A stretch of DNA of 33,725 nucleotides from Bacteroidales bacterium (GCA_017964255.1 JAGCSI010000078.1:1-33725); one strand, 5' to 3'. Positions 15,750-23,242 are shown, numbered from the stretch's first letter. A program made the numbers and translations. The notes: generated from the sequence alone by a model not told the origin.

Positions 15750-17260
15750 AAGATAGGTTCTATTTTCTTGGTTTTTAAATAATGTATAACGTTGGCAATG
15801 TCAATGTATTTTGGAGTGTCCTCAACAAATACCGGAACGAGTTGTCTGATGTCTTGGTAAAGGGCCTTTGTTTTCGGGGCCAGTTTGTCTTCTGTTTTCA
15901 AACAGTCAACGGCTTGTGCCAGTCCAATCATATAAACTGCCATCACTTGGTAGGCATTGTCAATGACTCTCCGTGCCAGAATCGCCGAGTTGGTACCCAT
16001 GCTTACCACATCCTGGTTGTCGTTGTTGTTGGGGATGCTGTGCACGTACATAGAATTGGCCAGTGACTGCGATTCGGCTGTGGTGGAGGTGGCAGTGAAT
16101 TGCATGGCCTGGATGCCATAGTTGAGTCCCAGTTTACCCAGATTGCAGAAGGGAGGTAGGATGCCGTTGATACGGTCGTGGCAGATGTAGTTCAACTGAC
16201 GCTCCATCAGCACAGTCAGTTTTACTATCGCCAGTTTTAGCTTGTCCATTTCGAAGGAGATATAATCGCCATGGAAATTGCCTCCGTGGTAAACGGTCTG
16301 GGTGTCGATATCCACAATGGGATTATCATCCACCGCATGGAACTCAGCTACCAAGGTCTCTTCAGTATAGCCCAAAGTGTCGAAAATTGGACCTAAAATC
16401 TGTGGTACACAGCGCAGCGAATAATATGGTTGCACCTTGTGGGTGAATACATTCTCTTGATGGCGATGGTACATTTCCACTTCGCGTTTGAGCATGCATT
16501 GTCCTCCGCTTGCATATTCTCTCATTTTCTGAGCAATGATATCCTGTCCTTTATGGCATTTCAGCTGGTTCAGCTCGGGGGCCATGAAGTCGTCGTAAGA
16601 GGCGGCGATTTCGTTGATGAACACCGAGGCGAGGGTAGCGAACACCAGCAGTCGTTTGGCGTAATGCAGATTCACCAAGCCTACACCCGTCATCATGGCG
16701 GTACCGTTGACCAAGGCAAGACCGTCGCGCAAATGAAGTTTCAATGGTTTGATACCCAATTCTTTGAGTACTTCAGCAGTGGGACGGCGTTGGCCTTTGT
16801 AAAAGACTTCGCCTTCACCAATCAGCGCCAGTGACATGTGTGCCAGCTGCACCAGGTCGCCACTGGCCCCGACACTGCCGTGCTGGGGGATAACGGGGTA
16901 TATTTCTTTGTTAATAAAGGTGCGCAACATTTCCATCACATCAGGATGGATGCCTGATTTTCCCCGTACAAAAGTGGAGAAGCGGGCCATCATGGCAGCT
17001 CTTACATAGATGGGCTCAAAAGGTTCTCCAGCACCTGTCGAGTGACTGCGAATGATGTTATACTGTAAGGCGTTCAACTCTTCATCGCTAACCCGGTATT
17101 GTGCCATGGGACCGAAACCCGTATTAATACCGTAAATGACTTTGTCGTGGGCAAAGTCATTTAAAAAATCATAGCTCTTCTGAATGGTATTCTGTTCTTC
17201 TATTGTCAGGTTTAGTTCTTGGTTATGAAACAGAATGCCTTCTATGGTCTCTAATGTCAT
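15746..17260 (-). CDS. Aromatic amino-acid ammonia-lyase (HAL/TAL family), probable tyrosine ammonia-lyase
   Basis: A 504-residue MIO-dependent lyase that eliminates ammonia from an aromatic amino acid. Ala132-Ser133-Gly134 (GSVGASGDLVQLAHMS) forms the MIO cofactor. Catalytic Tyr43 is in YGINTGFGPMAQ. FHAVDDNPIVD and the C-terminal helices match the family. The selectivity region reads IIRSHSTG (Ser72-His73), as in histidine lyases and, as I recall, in the Flavobacterium flexirubin-cluster TAL, so sequence alone does not settle the substrate. Context does: it is coupled to the reductase (ATGA) and no other histidine-utilisation gene is near, so it most likely makes p-coumarate as polyene starter. 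It begins only 11 nt after atpF. Confidence 0.88.
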   Translation of the reverse strand: MTLETIEGILFHNQELNLTIEEQNTIQKSYDFLNDFAHDKVIYGINTGFGPMAQYRVSDEELNALQYNIIRSHSTGAGEPFEPIYVRAAMMARFSTFVRGKSGIHPDVMEMLRTFINKEIYPVIPQHGSVGASGDLVQLAHMSLALIGEGEVFYKGQRRPTAEVLKELGIKPLKLHLRDGLALVNGTAMMTGVGLVNLHYAKRLLVFATLASVFINEIAASYDDFMAPELNQLKCHKGQDIIAQKMREYASGGQCMLKREVEMYHRHQENVFTHKVQPYYSLRCVPQILGPIFDTLGYTEETLVAEFHAVDDNPIVDIDTQTVYHGGNFHGDYISFEMDKLKLAIVKLTVLMERQLNYICHDRINGILPPFCNLGKLGLNYGIQAMQFTATSTTAESQSLANSMYVHSIPNNNDNQDVVSMGTNSAILARRVIDNAYQVMAVYMIGLAQAVDCLKTEDKLAPKTKALYQDIRQLVPVFVEDTPKYIDIANVIHYLKTKKIEPIL

Positions 17261-17271
17261 ATAAAATATTG

Positions 17272-17784
17272 TTAATTTTGATTCTGATTGATACCTTTCA
17301 TCCAGTCTTCCACCAACTGATTCTGTTTGTCCTTGTCTGACAATTCCTTGCGTATCAGTTTCTCCGCAATGTCAATAGACAGGTTAGCGATTTCGTTTTT
17401 CACGTCAGTGATGGCCTTCATCTTTTCGAAATTGATGGCTTTCTTGGCATCTTCAATCAGCGCTGTTGCCTCATTGTTGGCTTTGATTTTGGCCTCTTCA
17501 TACATTTTCTCGCTGATTTTGCGGGCGTCGCCTAAAATTTTGTCGCGTTCGGCTTTGGTTTGAGCCATCATTTCGTCATGTTTTTTTGACAAATTTGCCA
17601 GTTCGCTCTTGATTTTTTCCGCCTCTGCCAGCTGTGTCTCAATGTATTCTTCCCTTTGGGCGATGCTCTTTGTGATGACGGGCCAGGCGAATTTCGCCAG
17701 AATGAACACCAGAATGCCAAAACCGATGAGCATCCATACCAATAAGCCGAAAGAGGGGGTGAGAAGTGAAGCTAATAATGTCAT
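17272..17784 (-). CDS. atpF: F-type ATP synthase F0 subunit b
   Basis: A 170-residue peripheral-stalk subunit. One N-terminal membrane helix (~12-32, FGLLVWMLIGFGILVFILAKF) precedes a long charged, amphipathic helix to the end (AQREEYIETQLAEAEKIKSEL...). This is the usual length and organisation. It follows atpE after a 158-nt gap that holds a hairpin and a short repeat array. What follows is not atpH but the ammonia-lyase gene, 11 nt away. Confidence 0.95.
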   Translation of the reverse strand: MTLLASLLTPSFGLLVWMLIGFGILVFILAKFAWPVITKSIAQREEYIETQLAEAEKIKSELANLSKKHDEMMAQTKAERDKILGDARKISEKMYEEAKIKANNEATALIEDAKKAINFEKMKAITDVKNEIANLSIDIAEKLIRKELSDKDKQNQLVEDWMKGINQNQN

Positions 17785-17825
17785 TTTTTCCTATTTTTCG
17801 TTACGATTATTTCGTGTTATAAATT

Positions 17826-17853
17826 TAAGAACTAAAAATTAAGAACTAAGAAT
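17826..17853. repeat. Heptanucleotide array upstream of atpF
   Basis: Four units: TAAGAAC, TAAAAAT, TAAGAAC, TAAGAAT, in the 158-nt gap between atpE and atpF. The array is on the atpF side of the hairpin at 17888-17925. Confidence 0.8.
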
Positions 17854-17887
17854 GTTGATTTATCAAAAGTTTTCAATTTTCAGTTGA

Positions 17888-17925
17888 AAAAGGGAAGGGC
17901 TGCCAACCGCAGCCGGTTCCCTTTT
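17888..17925 (-). terminator. Strong hairpin between atpE and atpF, possible attenuator
   Basis: AAAAGGGAA (17888-17896) pairs with TTCCCTTTT (17917-17925). Inside it GGCTGC (17898-17903) pairs with GCAGCC (17909-17914), giving about 15 bp with a small internal bulge. On the minus strand the stem ends in five U residues, four of them within the stem. On the plus strand TTTTGTTTTTTT follows. It sits 18 nt after the atpE stop, inside the operon, and could lower transcription of atpF relative to atpE. Confidence 0.75.
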
Positions 17926-17942
17926 GTTTTTTTGCGCTTATA

Positions 17943-18212
<270 letters not shown>

Positions 18213-18232
18213 TTAAGGGGTTTGTTTGTTAT

Positions 18233-18358
18233 GTTGAGTTGTTTAATTGTTTAATTGTTTAATTGTTGAGTTGTGTTTATTTTAGTTCTTAATTCTTAAT
18301 TCTTAATCCCATTAGCACATTAACCAATTTGCTAATTTGCTAATTAACTAATTTGCTA
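18233..18358. repeat. 7- and 8-nt arrays between atpB and atpE, running into the atpB coding end
   Basis: 18233-18272: five octamers (GTTGAGTT, three GTTTAATT, GTTGAGTT). 18282-18309: four heptamers (TTAGTTC, TTAATTC twice, TTAATCC). 18311-18358: six octamers (ATTAGCAC, ATTAACCA, ATTTGCTA twice, ATTAACTA, ATTTGCTA). The last array encodes the final residues and the TAG stop of atpB on the minus strand. Confidence 0.9.
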
Positions 18359-19484
18359 ATTCTTCATGGTGCGGCTCTTCTATCGCCATGCCGATATAGA
18401 TGGCGGACAACAGGGTGAATACATAGGCTTGGATGAAGGCTACCAGCAATTCAAGCATACCCATGAAAATATAGAAGAAAATGGATACCGGTGACACCGC
18501 ATAGCCAATGGCGGGCACCATGGCACCGAAGATGAAAATCAAACTCAGGAAGCCCAATACAATGATATGTCCCGCAGTGATGTTGGCGAAAAGTCGGATC
18601 ATCAGCACGAACGGTTTGGTGAACACACCGATAAATTCAACCAAAGGCATAAGGGGAACGGGGAATTTCAGCCACCAGGGCACACCGGGGGAGTTGAAGA
18701 TGTCTTTCCAGTAATGCTTGTTGCCTGAAATGTTGGTGATGAAGAAGGTGATGATGGCCAAGATGGCGGTCACAGTGATATTGCCGGTAAAGTTGGCACC
18801 ACCCGGGAAAAACGGAACCAGACCCATCAGGTTGTTGACCAGGATGAAAAAGAACAAGGTCAGCAGGTAGGGGAAGTATTTTTGGTATTTGTCCTCGCCA
18901 ATAGAGGGGATGGCCACTTCATCACGGACAAACAGGATAATGGGTTCTAAGTAAGATTGCAAGCCTTTGGGGGCTTTCAGCGGTCCTTCTTTGTATTTTT
19001 TCGCCACCGACAGGAACATCCAGCAGAGTAAAATGATGGAAATCAGCAGGGCGCATACGTTCTTGGTGATGGAAACGTCATATTTGCATACATGGTCGAT
19101 AGGGGGACATGCCTCTTTATAGTCCAATTCCCCTGTGTAATCGGCGTAATTGCCGCCTAACTTGACAATTGAACCGTCAGTTTCTTCCGTAAATCCCAGG
19201 GCATATCCTTTGTAGGCCTGATGACCATGATGGAACTTGCTGGAGGAGAATGCCACAAACTTACCGCCATCGAAAAGCATTATCGGCAACGGAATAGAAA
19301 TGTGATGCTCGTTATAGGTGGTAATATGCCAGCCATATTCATCGGTGATGTGGTCCATAATGTATCCACCGATGTCCAATTTCTCCTCTTCCGCTTGAGC
19401 ATTCAAACTGAAATTGGGAGAAAAAAGAAAAAAAAGGAAGAAAAACAGAATGGGGAAGGCGGCATTTATTTTGTTGTAAGTCAT
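18348..19484 (-). CDS. atpB: F-type ATP synthase F0 subunit a
   Basis: A 378-residue proton-channel subunit. A cleavable-looking signal peptide (1-30, ending LNAQA) and an extra N-terminal soluble domain (~31-140) are typical of Bacteroidota. The membrane part follows from ~147. The essential Arg is in FVLMIRLFANITAGHIIVLGF, and the C-terminal helices are complete. The last codons (E-L-A-N then TAG) coincide with octamer units of the array at 18311-18358, so the C-terminal tail is repeat-encoded. It is the first gene of the leftward F0/pigment run; atpI is not present before it. Confidence 0.95.
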   Translation of the reverse strand: MTYNKINAAFPILFFFLFFLFSPNFSLNAQAEEEKLDIGGYIMDHITDEYGWHITTYNEHHISIPLPIMLFDGGKFVAFSSSKFHHGHQAYKGYALGFTEETDGSIVKLGGNYADYTGELDYKEACPPIDHVCKYDVSITKNVCALLISIILLCWMFLSVAKKYKEGPLKAPKGLQSYLEPIILFVRDEVAIPSIGEDKYQKYFPYLLTLFFFILVNNLMGLVPFFPGGANFTGNITVTAILAIITFFITNISGNKHYWKDIFNSPGVPWWLKFPVPLMPLVEFIGVFTKPFVLMIRLFANITAGHIIVLGFLSLIFIFGAMVPAIGYAVSPVSIFFYIFMGMLELLVAFIQAYVFTLLSAIYIGMAIEEPHHEELAN

Positions 19485-19543
19485 AATATATCAATTAATT
19501 GTCTTTTTTTTTCTTTTTTAATGTATGTTTTCGTACAAACGTA

Positions 19544-19551
19544 CAAATATA
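19544..19551 (-). promoter_or_regulatory. Promoter (-7 box) for the atpBEF operon
   Basis: The minus strand reads TATATTTG with TTTG at 19570-19573, 18 nt upstream, close to the ideal Bacteroidota promoter. It lies 60 nt before the atpB ATG. A direct repeat of CGTACAAA (19532-19547) overlaps the box and could be an operator. Confidence 0.75.
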
Positions 19552-19594
19552 CAATATTTTTTATAAAAACAAAAACAATTAAAAGACAGGTTGA

Positions 19595-21016
19595 TTAATC
19601 CCCAAGTTGCTTGATTTTGTCCTGGGTGTTCAGGCCTTTTTGCTGTGCCGTTTTCCAGTTTTTGACAGCTTCCTCTTTGTGTCCCAATTCTTTGTGACAG
19701 TCGCCTAAAACATTGAAAATGTTGGCCAAAAGATTGTTGTCGTATGAATAAACCGCTGCCTGTTGCAACAGGTCGATGGCTTTGTTATAGTCTTTGACAA
19801 AATAATAGGCATGTGCGATATTGTACAGCATGACGGCGTTGGTGGGGAACAGCTCGAGCACTTCCTTTCCCTGGCTGACCATGCTGGCATAGTCCTGTTG
19901 CTGCGACAGACAGTAGAAATAGTCCTCCCAAAGGGCATAAGAGGATTTGTCAATGCTGATTGCGCTGTCGAAATATTTGCGGGCCTGGTCGTATTTTTTC
20001 TCCGTCATGTACAGACTGGCCATGGTGGCCCATCCTTCCACACGGTCGGGGTGCGCTTCGCATATGATTTGTGCCAATTGTTTGCATTGACTAATAGTTT
20101 CATTACTTGGATTTTTCATAGCTTTGCTAAAGTAACTCTTCAGGAATGGGAGTTTGTCGTCGATGGAGATTTGGGAGTCGGCAAAGGCTTTTAAAAGCGA
20201 CTGGTAAGCAGCTTGCCGGTCGTTGGTACTGAGGTAATGGTTGGCCATAGCCATGTTGGCCATCGTGTTGTTGGGATCCAGTTTCAGGGCTTCTTGGTAA
20301 TAGCTTAGTGCTTTTTCACTCAAGTTGTTGGACTGGCAAATGTTGCCCGCCTGCACATAGTAGAGAGGCTCGTAGGGGAATTCTTTGATCAGTTTGTCGT
20401 ATTCCCCGACGGCATTTTTGATATCGTTGAGATACAGCCAGATAGAGACTTTTGCATTGGTAATCTCCTCGTTGTATCCTTCCAGCACCTCCAATTTGTT
20501 ATAGACATCAATGACTTTGGTGTATTCTTCCAGACTGATGTAGTCTTCGGACAGGGAGAACAGGTAGTATTCGTTTTCGGGTTTGAGTTTGCAGATTTCC
20601 TCCCATAGCTTGGCGGCGGCTTTGTAGTCCTCCATCAGATCGTAGATTTCCGCCAGCTCTACTTTGTACCATACATTGCTCTTGTCCAGCTTGATAGCCT
20701 CGTTCAAATAGTAAGAGGCTCCGCTGTAGTTCTTGCCTTCCTTGCGGATACGCGCCAGCATGAAATAGACCGCGTCGTTTTTGGCATCCTTGGCCAGTAC
20801 CTTGCGGAAACCGCTCTCCGCGCTCTCATAGTTTCCCGCATAGAAATCCCTCAGGGCATCGGCAAAAAGTGCAGACTGTTGGCGGGTTTCGTCAGAGATG
20901 ACGGTGGTTTTGCCCTTTGCTTTGGTCTTGCTTTTGCTCTTCTGCGCCGACGTATCAGGCATTGCCATCAGCAAAGATAATATCAATAGTAATGGAAGGA
21001 ATTTTTTGAGATACAT
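19595..21016 (-). CDS. Secreted tetratricopeptide-repeat protein
   Basis: A 473-residue protein with a signal peptide (1-24, MPDTSAQ), a Lys/Ser/Thr-rich stretch (25-40), then TPR units along the rest. Examples are ALRDFYAGNYESAESGFRKV, ALSYYQEALKLDPNNTMANM and ARKYFDSAISIDKSSYALWE. The fold is a protein-binding scaffold, probably periplasmic or outer-membrane-associated. I cannot assign a specific partner. It lies in the same orientation as dut and the RlmL-like gene and may be co-transcribed with them. Its stop codon, unlike those of its neighbours, is not in a repeat array. Confidence 0.85.
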   Translation of the reverse strand: MYLKKFLPLLLILSLLMAMPDTSAQKSKSKTKAKGKTTVISDETRQQSALFADALRDFYAGNYESAESGFRKVLAKDAKNDAVYFMLARIRKEGKNYSGASYYLNEAIKLDKSNVWYKVELAEIYDLMEDYKAAAKLWEEICKLKPENEYYLFSLSEDYISLEEYTKVIDVYNKLEVLEGYNEEITNAKVSIWLYLNDIKNAVGEYDKLIKEFPYEPLYYVQAGNICQSNNLSEKALSYYQEALKLDPNNTMANMAMANHYLSTNDRQAAYQSLLKAFADSQISIDDKLPFLKSYFSKAMKNPSNETISQCKQLAQIICEAHPDRVEGWATMASLYMTEKKYDQARKYFDSAISIDKSSYALWEDYFYCLSQQQDYASMVSQGKEVLELFPTNAVMLYNIAHAYYFVKDYNKAIDLLQQAAVYSYDNNLLANIFNVLGDCHKELGHKEEAVKNWKTAQQKGLNTQDKIKQLGD

Positions 21017-21030
21017 TTTATTTATTGTAT

Positions 21031-21051
21031 TTTGAACTTTGAATTTTGAAT
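21031..21051. repeat. Heptanucleotide array upstream of the TPR gene
   Basis: Three units, TTTGAAC, TTTGAAT, TTTGAAT, directly in front of the TPR gene start (21016), in its leader. Confidence 0.75.
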
Positions 21052-21060
21052 TCTATTTAT

Positions 21061-21083
21061 CACTACCCCGGACTTCGGCCACC
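21061..21083 (-). repeat. REP-like element, inverted copy left of dut
   Basis: A 23-nt element that on the minus strand matches the plus-strand element at 21779-21801 at 19 of 23 positions (shared cores CCGAAG and CGGGGTAGT). The two copies bracket dut in opposite orientation. Confidence 0.65.
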
Positions 21084-21116
21084 TGCAACCTGTAACCTGT
21101 AACCTATCTCCTGCTA
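21082..21116. repeat. Heptanucleotide array at the dut 3' end
   Basis: Units CCTGCAA, CCTGTAA, CCTGTAA, CCTATCT and, one base later, CCTGCTA. The TAG stop codon of dut (CTA at 21114-21116 on the plus strand) is the end of the last unit. Confidence 0.82.
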
Positions 21117-21548
21117 TTTCACCCCGCTGCTGCCGAAGCCGCCGGCGCCTCTTTCAGTGTCGGACAGCACCTCCACCTCTTCCCACTGCACGGTTTCGTG
21201 TTTGGCGATGACCATCTGGGCGATGCGCTCACCATGCTGTATTTCAAAGGGTTCTGTGGACAGGTTGATGAGGATGACCTTGATTTCTCCGCGGTAGTCG
21301 GCATCGATGGTGCCAGGGGTGTTGAGGACAGTGATGCCGTGTTTGGCGGCCAGTCCGCTTCTGGGGCGCACCTGTGCCTCGTAGCCGACGGGCAGTTCAA
21401 TGAACAAGCCGGTAGGAATCATGGCGCGTTCCATGGGTTTCAGGGTAATGGGGGCCTCAAGATTGGCTCTCAGGTCCATGCCGGCACTCTGGGCGGTGGC
21501 GTATGCCGGTGTGGCGTTGGTGGATTTGTTGACGATTTTACAGATCAT
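21114..21548 (-). CDS. dut: dUTP diphosphatase
   Basis: A 144-residue trimeric dUTPase that hydrolyses dUTP to dUMP and keeps uracil out of DNA. All five family motifs are present: SAGMDLRA (I), [10 protein letters not shown] (III-like core, preceded by VRP), [11 protein letters not shown] with the catalytic Asp, ERIAQMVI (IV) and the P-loop-like [10 protein letters not shown] near the C-terminus (V). Length is standard. The start is ATG 21548; a conserved AATTAGCACAT motif lies a few bases upstream. The gene is bracketed by inverted copies of a 23-nt element and by repeat arrays on both sides. Confidence 0.96.
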   Translation of the reverse strand: MICKIVNKSTNATPAYATAQSAGMDLRANLEAPITLKPMERAMIPTGLFIELPVGYEAQVRPRSGLAAKHGITVLNTPGTIDADYRGEIKVILINLSTEPFEIQHGERIAQMVIAKHETVQWEEVEVLSDTERGAGGFGSSGVK

Positions 21549-21584
21549 ATTTTTAATGTGCTAATTAGTTTATGTGCTGATTTT

Positions 21585-21712
21585 TTAGGGATTAGGTTTT
21601 AGGGGTTAGTGTTTAGTGTTTAGAGGTTAGAAGGTTAGAAGGTTAGAGGGTTAATGTTTAGGGATTAGAAGGTTAGAAGGTGAGAAGGTTAGAGGGTTAG
21701 GGGTAGAGATTA
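21585..21712. repeat. Long 7- to 8-nt array upstream of dut
   Basis: 21585-21626 has six heptamers starting TTAG (TTAGGGA, TTAGGTT, TTAGGGG, TTAGTGT twice, TTAGAGG). It slides into about nine octamers of the type GGTTAGAA/GGTTAGAG up to 21712, interrupted near 21653-21665. A TTTTGAA-type array follows (about 21723-21760). No gene is visible in this 259-nt gap. Confidence 0.85.
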
Positions 21713-21761
21713 AGGATTACAGGATTTTGAATTTTGGATTTTGAATTCTGAATTTTGAATT

Positions 21762-21801
21762 CCCCTTCTTCTAGAAGGGGTGCCCGAAGGGCGGGGTAGT
21801 A
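21762..21801 (+). repeat. REP-like double hairpin next to the RlmL-like gene
   Basis: Two hairpins in a row: CCCCTTC-TTCTA-GAAGGGG (21762-21780) and GCCC-GAA-GGGC (21782-21792), followed by GGGGTAGT. The second half has an inverted relative at 21061-21083. It resembles intergenic hairpin elements common in Bacteroidota genomes. Confidence 0.75.
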
Positions 21802-21805
21802 TACT

Positions 21806-21840
21806 TGTTAACTGTTCCCTATAACCTGTTCCCTGTAACC
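21806..21840. repeat. Heptanucleotide array coding for the C-terminus of the RlmL-like protein
   Basis: Alternating units CTGTTCC, CTATAAC, CTGTTCC, CTGTAAC. Read on the minus strand in frame they encode the last residues of the methyltransferase (GYREQVIGNS) and its TAA stop at 21808-21810. Confidence 0.82.
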
Positions 21841-22986
21841 TGATTTCTTCCCTGCGTATAGGTCAAACTTCAGCATCAGGCATTCGAGGGGGCCGTTGAA
21901 GAGTTTGAAGCGGCGGGATGGGCGCAATCCGATGCTCTTTAGCGCCTCTATGTCCGAGCTGATGATGAAGGCGGTGCAGCCGCTGAAATACTGCTTCCAT
22001 GTGTCGCCGATTTTTTTGTACAGGACTTTGAGATCTTCCACCTCCAAGCGCTCACCGTAGGGTGGGTTGATCATGATCAGAGCAGGGGTGCGTTCGGGAC
22101 GTGTGTCGGCCATGTCAGATTTCTCTAAAAAGATAAAGTCTTGCAATTCAGCTTCCTGCACATTGGCCTTGGCCATGCCTAAATATCGTCCGGAGATGTC
22201 GTAGCCGTAAAAGTTGATGTTGACATCCTCTTTGATGTCGGCACTGTCGGTAATCTTGTTCCACAGTCGCCGGTCGAAGTTCTTCCAGTTAAAGAAACCC
22301 CAGTGGTGGCGGTAGTAGCCGGCGGGGATGTTGAGTGCCTGCATGGCGGCCTCGATGAGAAGGGTTCCGCCACCGCACATGTTGTCGATGAAGTCGCACT
22401 CGCCATGCCAGCCGCTGAGTTTGATCATGGCCGCCGCCAGCACTTCGTTGATTTGCGCGGGATGCCCCGATACCTTGTAGCCGCGCTTGTGCAGCGACTC
22501 ACCCGAACTATCCAGATACAGGGTGCAACTGTTGCGGTAAATGTGCAAGTGGAACTGTACGTCAGGCTCTTCTTTGTCTACCGATGGGCGCTCATTGTAA
22601 ATGCTTCTGAAACGGTCGCAGATGGCATCTTTGGCCAGCACCGAAGGGAAAAGCGGGGTTTTGAAGTCGCTTTCCGTCAGTGAGGCGCTGACCGCCAGGG
22701 TGCCGTCTTTCGACAGGTATTTCTCTGCGGGGAATTTGTAGATGGCATCGTAAAACTGGTTGTTGTCACGGAAAGTGAAACTGTCCATCTCCCAGAGTAT
22801 CCTCAGGGCGGTGCGGCAGAAGTAGTTGGCCTTGTAGAGTAGGGGAAGGTCGCCCTCGAAAGAGACGGAACGGCTGTGTTGCTGGCAGTTATGCGCTCCC
22901 AGTGCCTCTAACTCCTGTAACAATACTTCTTCCAACCCTGCGAAGGTCTTGGCCAGGAAGTGTTCTTTATGTTGTTTTTCAATCAT
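21808..22986 (-). CDS. THUMP-domain 23S rRNA guanine-N2 methyltransferase (RlmL N-domain-like)
   Basis: A 392-residue RNA methyltransferase. The N-terminal ferredoxin-like/THUMP part (~1-160, FLAKTFAGLEEVLLQELEALGA) precedes the SAM domain with DNMCGGGTLLIEAA (motif I), FYGYDISG and the N2-guanine signature NPPYGERL. It resembles the m2G2445 half of RlmL. I set the start at ATG 22986 rather than 23022, because a TATCTTTG promoter box (23012-23019) lies between them. The family body should end near FDLYAGKK; the remaining SGYREQVIGNS is encoded by a heptamer array, so this tail is probably a recent addition. It is divergent from the glycosyltransferase gene. Confidence 0.9.
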   Translation of the reverse strand: MIEKQHKEHFLAKTFAGLEEVLLQELEALGAHNCQQHSRSVSFEGDLPLLYKANYFCRTALRILWEMDSFTFRDNNQFYDAIYKFPAEKYLSKDGTLAVSASLTESDFKTPLFPSVLAKDAICDRFRSIYNERPSVDKEEPDVQFHLHIYRNSCTLYLDSSGESLHKRGYKVSGHPAQINEVLAAAMIKLSGWHGECDFIDNMCGGGTLLIEAAMQALNIPAGYYRHHWGFFNWKNFDRRLWNKITDSADIKEDVNINFYGYDISGRYLGMAKANVQEAELQDFIFLEKSDMADTRPERTPALIMINPPYGERLEVEDLKVLYKKIGDTWKQYFSGCTAFIISSDIEALKSIGLRPSRRFKLFNGPLECLMLKFDLYAGKKSGYREQVIGNS

Positions 22987-23011
22987 TATTTTCAGTTGAT
23001 GTTTAAAACTG

Positions 23012-23019
23012 CAAAGATA
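23012..23019 (-). promoter_or_regulatory. Promoter for the RlmL-like gene
   Basis: TATCTTTG on the minus strand, with TTTG at 23041-23044, 21 nt upstream. The -33 element is supplied by a unit of the AATTAGCA array. The box lies 26 nt before ATG 22986, and rules out a start at 23022. Confidence 0.75.
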
Positions 23020-23026
23020 CAAAAAT

Positions 23027-23050
23027 AATTAGCAAATTAGCAAATTAGTT
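23027..23050. repeat. Octanucleotide array AATTAGCA overlapping a promoter
   Basis: Three units (AATTAGCA twice, AATTAGTT) immediately upstream of the -7 box of the RlmL-like gene. The same unit family ends the atpB gene at 18311-18358. Confidence 0.8.
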
Positions 23051-23067
23051 AATGTACCAATTGTTTT

Positions 23068-23182
23068 CGTTAAGGCGTGGAGGCGTAGAGACATGCACTG
23101 CGTGCATTCGGATAGACGTTATAGTAATTATCGTCTTAACGAGCGAACGAAGTGAGCGTCTCCACGTTTTCACGTCTTAACG
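23068..23182. repeat. Imperfect 25-nt inverted repeat with internal hairpins
   Basis: The left arm 23068-23092 and right arm 23158-23182 are inverted copies matching at 19 of 25 positions, with a 65-nt centre. The centre holds a perfect hairpin ATGCAC-TGC-GTGCAT (23093-23107) and a GAGCG...TGAGCG motif pair. The right arm continues with another GTCTCCACG. The element fills the divergent gap and ends 40 nt before the glycosyltransferase promoter box. Confidence 0.75.
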
Positions 23183-23221
23183 TCTCCACGAAAAAAAACG
23201 TGAAGATTCCGGAAAAAATTG

Positions 23222-23229
23222 TAATTTTG
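23222..23229 (+). promoter_or_regulatory. -7 promoter box for the glycosyltransferase gene
   Basis: TAATTTTG, 13 nt before the TTG start at 23243, predicting a leader of roughly 10 nt. No convincing -33 element. Confidence 0.68.
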
Positions 23230-23242
23230 CAAAAAAATAATT

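Noticed and set aside
15746-17260. Histidine-degradation gene hutH
   Set aside because: No hutU, hutI, hutG or formimidoyltransferase is nearby, and the gene is translationally coupled to a polyene-type reductase.
22987-23022. Upstream start of the RlmL-like gene at 23022
   Set aside because: The TATCTTTG promoter box at 23012-23019 lies inside this extension, and ATG 22986 gives the normal N-terminus.
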